Positions 6,250-10,551 of a stretch of 10,551 nucleotides of DNA are shown here, piece after piece. The stretch is from Syntrophomonadaceae bacterium (lineage in GTDB: Bacteria; Bacillota_D; Dethiobacteria; DTU022): assembly GCA_003551865.1 (NCBI GenBank), contig PUNU01000081.1, forward strand, positions 1-10,551. The letters are read 5' to 3'. Numbering within the stretch: position 1 is the first letter of the stretch; the number at the start of each line of letters is the position of its first letter. Under the pieces are notes generated by a model that did no database searches, was not told where the DNA came from, and saw only the letters and a program-made list of their open reading frames with translations. A program made the translations under genes and the position numbers.

Positions 6250-7177
6250 TATAGTTAATCCCTTTCCGGGCTATGCCCTCTAAAGCCTTTAGTTCCGAAA
6301 GGTTATGCGCCGCCAGATAATCTTTAATTCCCCGGTTAATATCCGCAGGCAGTCCCGGATTATAAAAAATCCCGCTGCCTACGGCAACAGCCCTGGCCCC
6401 GGCCATAACAAACTGGAGGGCGTCTTCGGCACTGGTAATTCCCCCCATGCCGAGAAGGGGAATATTAACCGCCTCCGCCGTTTGCCAGACCATTTTCAAA
6501 GCTACAGGCATAACCGCCGGGCCGGAAAGCCCCCCGAAGACAGCGCCCAGCAGCGGTTTTCTGCTTTCGATGTCAATCAACATCCCCGAAATAGTATTGA
6601 TCAGAGAAATACCGTCGGCCCCGGCATCTTCGACGGCACGGGCGATTACCTTGATATCGTCAACATTGGGAGAAAGCTTGACCAGCAGAGGCAGTTCCGT
6701 CTGCCGGCGAACCGCCCCGACCACTTCGGCCGCCGCAGCCGGTTCAGTGCCAAAAGCCAACCCACCGGCTTTCAGGTTGGGGCAGGAAATGTTTATTTCA
6801 AGGCCGTCCACTCCCGGCCTGCCATCCAGGGCGGAAGCGACACGAACATACTCTTCAACACTGCAGCCGACGATGTTGACTATGATGCGCGGTTCCAATC
6901 CCTTTAAAAAGGGCAGCTCCTGCTCAAGAAAATAGGCCAGGCCCGGGTTCTGCAGGCCGATTGCATTTAATAGGCCGCAGGCTGTTTCGGCCAGCCGCGG
7001 TGGGGGATTGCCTTTCCACGGCTCGGCGGAAACCCCTTTTACGATAATGCCGCCAAAGGCTTTAAAATCAACTAACTCCTTGTACTCACGGCCGTAGCCA
7101 AAGGGACCTGAAGCAGCAAGAACAGGGGTTTTAAGCTCAATGCCGGCCAAATTAACGTTCAAACAAGGTTCATCCAT
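6233..7177 (-). CDS. pyrD: Dihydroorotate dehydrogenase, class 1B catalytic subunit (FMN)
   Basis: This subunit oxidises dihydroorotate to orotate with FMN and passes electrons to PyrK and on to NAD+. The 314-residue TIM barrel shows ASGPFGYGREY (22-32), NAIGLQNPG (71-79), EINISCPNLK (127-136) with catalytic Cys132 (the cysteine base marks class 1 enzymes; class 2 use serine), VKLSPN (166-171), and FMN phosphate-binding GMGGI and GSGIF regions (243-247, 268-271). The start at 7177 is chosen because AGGAGGTG sits 8 nt upstream and the protein then has the normal DHODH N-terminus. The same frame stays open upstream to 7384, but that extension is out-of-frame pyrK sequence. It overlaps pyrK by 8 bp (ATGGATGA). 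Pairing with PyrK defines the NAD-dependent heterotetramer. Confidence 0.96.
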   Translation of the reverse strand: MDEPCLNVNLAGIELKTPVLAASGPFGYGREYKELVDFKAFGGIIVKGVSAEPWKGNPPPRLAETACGLLNAIGLQNPGLAYFLEQELPFLKGLEPRIIVNIVGCSVEEYVRVASALDGRPGVDGLEINISCPNLKAGGLAFGTEPAAAAEVVGAVRRQTELPLLVKLSPNVDDIKVIARAVEDAGADGISLINTISGMLIDIESRKPLLGAVFGGLSGPAVMPVALKMVWQTAEAVNIPLLGMGGITSAEDALQFVMAGARAVAVGSGIFYNPGLPADINRGIKDYLAAHNLSELKALEGIARKGINYNDNQK

Positions 7178-7952
7178 TAAGGTCCACCTCCTCTGCCGGA
7201 AAAACCGGGCCGTCACGGCACACGCGCCTGTAGCCGTCTGCGCCGGGCACGGCACAGCCCAGGCAGGCGCCAATACCGCAGGCCATCCGCTCCTCCAGGG
7301 AAACCCGGGTTTTAACGCCGTAGCGCCTGCCCATGGAAGCAACCGAAGCGAGCATTTGTTTCGGGCCGCAGGCAAAAACGGCACCAGCTCCGGCCATTAA
7401 GCCCCGGCACACGTCGGAGGCGGTTCCTTTTTCTCCCCGGCTGCCGTCTTCGGTAACCTCAATCAGGGTCAGACCGGGCAGTGCAAGATCGAGGGAAGGG
7501 CAGATCAGCCGGTCGGCCGTGGGCGCCCCGTAAATGAGGATACGGGGCCTGTCTGTCACTGCAGCTAAAAAGACCAGCGGTGCTATGCCCATACCGCCCG
7601 CAACCAGCAGAGACCCGGGCGGAGGTACAGGAAACCCGGTTCCCAGGGGACCAAGCAGTTTCCAGGTAAAACCGGATCTTGAAGCGGCCAGCAGTTCAGT
7701 GCCCCGGCCTTTTATTTCAAAGAATAAAACCAGTTCCCCCCCGGCCCTGTTCACCGCATAAATGCTAAATGGCCGGGGCAGCATGCCCGGGTATTCCGCG
7801 GGCATATAAACCATCACAAACTGTCCCGGCCGGGCCTCCCGAACAACAGCCGGAGCATGGAGAGCCAGCCGGCAGTAACCCGGGGCAACAATCTGCCGAT
7901 CGGTTACCGGACACTGCACCGGATAAAGTTTATTTTGCTCGCTCACCGTCAA
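7170..7952 (-). CDS. pyrK: Dihydroorotate dehydrogenase electron-transfer subunit (FAD, 2Fe-2S)
   Basis: PyrK carries electrons from the FMN of PyrD through a 2Fe-2S cluster and FAD to NAD+. The 260-residue protein has a flavin-binding barrel with PGQFVMVY (42-49) and RPFSIY (60-65), then GPLGTGF (101-107), the NAD-binding VAGGMGIAPL (117-126) and ACGPKQM (194-200). It ends with a 2Fe-2S ligand set, Cys225, Cys230, Cys233 and Cys245, in the family's usual C-x4-C-x2-C-x11-C spacing. It overlaps pyrC by 23 bp. The start codon is not ATG: TTG at 7952 has GAAGG about 8 nt upstream, but GTG at 7946, two codons later, has GGTGG nearby and is an equal candidate. The difference is two residues. Confidence 0.94.
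   Translation of the reverse strand: MTVSEQNKLYPVQCPVTDRQIVAPGYCRLALHAPAVVREARPGQFVMVYMPAEYPGMLPRPFSIYAVNRAGGELVLFFEIKGRGTELLAASRSGFTWKLLGPLGTGFPVPPPGSLLVAGGMGIAPLVFLAAVTDRPRILIYGAPTADRLICPSLDLALPGLTLIEVTEDGSRGEKGTASDVCRGLMAGAGAVFACGPKQMLASVASMGRRYGVKTRVSLEERMACGIGACLGCAVPGADGYRRVCRDGPVFPAEEVDLNG
7185..7192 (-). promoter_or_regulatory. Shine-Dalgarno site fixing the pyrD start
   Basis: AGGAGGTG on the minus strand, inside the 3' end of pyrK, lies 7 nt before the ATG at 7177. It supports the 314-residue PyrD rather than a longer in-frame version starting within pyrK. Confidence 0.85.
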
Positions 7953-9249
7953 CCACCACGCCTTCTTTCATCACAATTTTTCCGCCGACAATAGTGTAAA
8001 CCGGCGCCCCGGTAAGGCGGCGCCCCCCAAAAGGAGTGTTGCGTGATTTCGAGTGCCAGGTTTCGGGATTTACCGTAAAAATTTTGTGGGGATCGATGAT
8101 CGTTATGTCAGCCGGACTGCCCTCCTTAAGAGTTCCTCCGGGTACTCCCAAAATCCGGGCCGGGGCGATGCTCAACTTTTCCACCAGGAGGTTTAATGTA
8201 AGCTTTTTGCTCCTCCCGGAAGCGGCTTCATTGAGTAATAGAGGCAGGGCCGCTTCGAGGCCGGCTATGCCGAAGGGAGCAAAATCGAATTCCATATCTT
8301 TGTCGTCAGGATGATGGGGTGCGTGATCGGTGGCCACGGCATCAATGGTCCCGTCAAATAAACCCTCCCATAAAGCCTGCCGGTCCTTTTCCGACCTGAG
8401 AGGCGGTTTTACCTTGGTATTGGTGCTGTAGCCCGAGTTTTTCACCATGCGGTCGGTCAGCAAAAGGTGATGGGGAGTGACCTCGGCCGTTACCGCCAGC
8501 CCCTCTTCCCTGGCTTTCCGTATAAGTTCAACGGAACCGGCTGTCGACAGGTGAGCCACATGCAGGCGTCCACCGGTAAGTTTAAGCAGTAAAAGATCCC
8601 GGGTGATCATCGCTTCTTCCGCTTCCGCCGCAATACCCTTCAGCCCGAGCACCGATGAGACCGCGCCCTCATGCATCACTCCCCCCGCGGCAAGCAGGGG
8701 ATCTTCTTCATGGACAATCAGCAGGGTATCAAGACCGGTGGCGTACTGCAGGGCATTGCGCATCAGGGTTCCGTTAACCAGGGGTCTGCCGTCGTCTGAA
8801 AAAGCAACCGCCCCGGCTTTCTTAATGCGCCCCATTTCGGCCATCTCTTCGCCTTTAAGCTCCTTGGTCACAGCCCCAACCGGATAAACCCGGACTGCGG
8901 CTTGCCCGGCGCGGTCCCGGACATAACGGATTACCGAAGGATCGTCCCCCACCGGGTCGGTGTTGGCCATTGCCGTCACCGCGGTAAATCCGCCTGCGGC
9001 CGCGGCAAGCGAGCCGGAAAATATATCTTCCTTGTACTCCTGGCCGGGATCACGCAGGTGAACATGCATATCAATCAGCCCCGGGACAATGACCATCTCA
9101 TCGGCTTCGATCACAGCCGCTCCTTCAGGCTGCTTTAAATCCTTTTTCACCGCTTCGACAGTACCGTCAGACACGAGCAGATCCGCCCGGTCATCGAGAT
9201 TTTGGGAAGGATCGATCACCCTTCCCCCTTTTATAAACAGTGGTTGCAT
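7930..9249 (-). CDS. pyrC: Dihydroorotase, type I
   Basis: This enzyme cyclises N-carbamoyl-aspartate to dihydroorotate. The 439-residue amidohydrolase is the long type I form found in Gram-positives. Zinc ligands are all present: His62 and His64 in DMHVHLRDPG (60-69), Asp152 in FSDDGRP (150-156; the bridging Asp that replaces carbamylated Lys in this class), His180 in VHEED (179-183), His233 in AHLS (232-235), and Asp308 in TDHAPHH (307-313). ANTDP (95-99) and NTKVKPPLR (277-285) are further family signatures. The ATG overlaps the pyrB stop by one base (TAATG), a classic coupling arrangement. Genes for carbamoyl phosphate synthase, which follow pyrC in Bacillus, are missing here; pyrK follows directly. 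Confidence 0.96.
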   Translation of the reverse strand: MQPLFIKGGRVIDPSQNLDDRADLLVSDGTVEAVKKDLKQPEGAAVIEADEMVIVPGLIDMHVHLRDPGQEYKEDIFSGSLAAAAGGFTAVTAMANTDPVGDDPSVIRYVRDRAGQAAVRVYPVGAVTKELKGEEMAEMGRIKKAGAVAFSDDGRPLVNGTLMRNALQYATGLDTLLIVHEEDPLLAAGGVMHEGAVSSVLGLKGIAAEAEEAMITRDLLLLKLTGGRLHVAHLSTAGSVELIRKAREEGLAVTAEVTPHHLLLTDRMVKNSGYSTNTKVKPPLRSEKDRQALWEGLFDGTIDAVATDHAPHHPDDKDMEFDFAPFGIAGLEAALPLLLNEAASGRSKKLTLNLLVEKLSIAPARILGVPGGTLKEGSPADITIIDPHKIFTVNPETWHSKSRNTPFGGRRLTGAPVYTIVGGKIVMKEGVVVDGERAK

Positions 9250-10223
9250 TATTCTTTAGTCCCTCCCAGCAAGAGATAAAGGAGAGCCATCCGCACGGCT
9301 ACTCCGGCAGTCACCTGGTCCAGAACAACCGACCCGGGACCGTCGGCCAGCTCCGAACTGATTTCAATTCCCCGGTTAATCGGTCCGGGGTGCATTATCA
9401 GGACATCGTCTTTGGCCGGCGCCACCCTCTTCAGCGTCAACCCGTAAAGCTCCGCATATTCGCGCAGGCTCGGAAACAGGCCGCTTTCCTGGCGTTCTTT
9501 TTGCAAACGCAGAGCCATAATTACATCAGCTTCCTCAACCGCCTCCTCGATGCAGGTAAACGCTTTTACATCGAAAGCACCGAGGTCCGGGGGCATCAGG
9601 GTCGGCGGGCCGGCCACAACGACTTCGGCACCCATTTTTTTAAGTCCCCAGATATTTGAGCGGGCAACCCGGCTGTGCCGCACATCGCCGACGATTACCA
9701 CTTTCAGTTCTTCCAGGCGGCCCTTCTTCTCCCAAATTGTTAGCATATCCAGCAGACCCTGGGTGGGATGTTCGTGCATTCCGTCGCCGGCATTGATAAC
9801 CGAAGCTTCCACATTGCGGGCCAGGTAATGGGTGGAACCGGAAACGGGGTGTCTCATAATCACACATTCAACTCCCATCACCTCTACATTACGAACCGTG
9901 TCTTTCAGGGTCTCACCTTTGACCAGGCTGGATGAAGTCCCGGCCACGCTAACTGAATCGGCACTCATGTATTTCTGGGCCAGCTCAAAACTGGCCTTGG
10001 TCCTGGTGCTGGGCTCATAAAACAGGTTTAAAACAGGCCTGCCCCGCAGGGTCGGCACCTTCTTGATCGGACGCTGGATTATTTCCTGCATCGAGCGGGC
10101 GGTTTCCAGGATAAAAGTGATTTCTTCGGCAGACATCTCTTCCAGGCCAAGGATATCTTTGCGCCTTAAAGCTTGCACCTGTAAAAAAACCTCCTCATTA
10201 AGGGCTTTATTATCTGCCCGCAT
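9249..10223 (-). CDS. pyrB: Aspartate carbamoyltransferase catalytic subunit
   Basis: This enzyme joins carbamoyl phosphate and aspartate to form N-carbamoyl-aspartate, the first committed step. The 324-residue protein carries the carbamoyl-phosphate signature FYEPSTRT (68-75), the SSLVKGET loop (98-105) whose Ser and Lys reach the active site of the neighbouring subunit, HPTQGLLD (152-159), [13 protein letters not shown] (178-190) and [12 protein letters not shown] (277-288). It has about 15 more N-terminal residues than Bacillus PyrB; an internal ATG (Met30) is possible but not favoured, because the ATG at 10223 follows the pyrR stop by only 3 bp and has a GGAAGAGAG site inside the end of pyrR. 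No pyrI regulatory gene is present, so it probably works as a simple trimer without nucleotide feedback. Confidence 0.95.
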   Translation of the reverse strand: MRADNKALNEEVFLQVQALRRKDILGLEEMSAEEITFILETARSMQEIIQRPIKKVPTLRGRPVLNLFYEPSTRTKASFELAQKYMSADSVSVAGTSSSLVKGETLKDTVRNVEVMGVECVIMRHPVSGSTHYLARNVEASVINAGDGMHEHPTQGLLDMLTIWEKKGRLEELKVVIVGDVRHSRVARSNIWGLKKMGAEVVVAGPPTLMPPDLGAFDVKAFTCIEEAVEEADVIMALRLQKERQESGLFPSLREYAELYGLTLKRVAPAKDDVLIMHPGPINRGIEISSELADGPGSVVLDQVTAGVAVRMALLYLLLGGTKE

Positions 10224-10226
10224 TTG

Positions 10227-10551
<325 letters not shown>

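Noticed and set aside
6305..6907. 200-codon open frame on the plus strand antisense to pyrD
   Set aside because: It has no recognisable domain, its composition follows from the GC-rich codon use of pyrD, and pyrD is an unmistakable gene; it is a shadow frame.
7178..7384. 69-residue N-terminal extension of PyrD
   Set aside because: It lies wholly within pyrK in another frame, has no family similarity, and a strong Shine-Dalgarno site supports the start at 7177.
10224..10226. Possible PyrR-binding attenuator between pyrR and pyrB
   Set aside because: The gap is only 3 bp and all other pyr junctions overlap, so there is no room for an internal attenuator.

Overview
The window looks like chromosome of a Gram-positive-type bacterium, most likely an anaerobic Firmicute of the class Clostridia (a Desulfotomaculum/Pelotomaculum-like lineage is my guess from gene content, not from a database match). 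Reasons: a pyrimidine operon headed by pyrR, an NAD-linked dihydroorotate dehydrogenase made of PyrK plus a class 1B PyrD, a PyrE with a C-terminal CPLC motif, strong AGGAGG-type ribosome binding sites, and moderately GC-rich coding sequence.

Right half (4979-10551, all minus strand, read from right to left): pyrR (cut by the window edge) - pyrB - pyrC - pyrK - pyrD - pyrF - pyrE. The genes are separated by 3 bp (pyrR/pyrB) or overlap by 1 to 23 bp (all later pairs), so this is one tightly packed, translationally coupled transcription unit. It covers every step from carbamoyl phosphate to UMP. The carbamoyl phosphate synthase genes (carA/carB), which sit between pyrC and pyrK in Bacillus, are absent here and must lie elsewhere. 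PyrR presumably controls the operon from an attenuator upstream of pyrR, outside the window.

Middle (4074-4974): a small membrane-anchored transglutaminase-like protein on the plus strand ends 4 bp from the end of pyrE (convergent). A divergent intergenic region of about 235 bp carries a good sigma-A-type promoter candidate for each strand.

Left half (144-4073, minus strand): a six-helix haem/flavin transmembrane reductase with NOX/ferric-reductase architecture; a decayed amidohydrolase fragment that no intact frame covers (about 2535-2748); a polytopic membrane protein of unknown function whose start codon is problematic; and a PLP-dependent aromatic amino acid decarboxylase whose catalytic-loop tyrosine is replaced by phenylalanine. 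In characterised relatives that change turns the decarboxylase into an aldehyde-forming enzyme. At the extreme left edge is a 17-bp-stem inverted repeat resembling REP/RAYT-type dispersed palindromes.

The most rewarding observations are the Tyr-to-Phe substitution in the decarboxylase, the NOX-like histidine spacing in the reductase, the amidohydrolase remnant and the edge repeat. I do not see a clearly new multi-gene system; the pyr operon is conventional.
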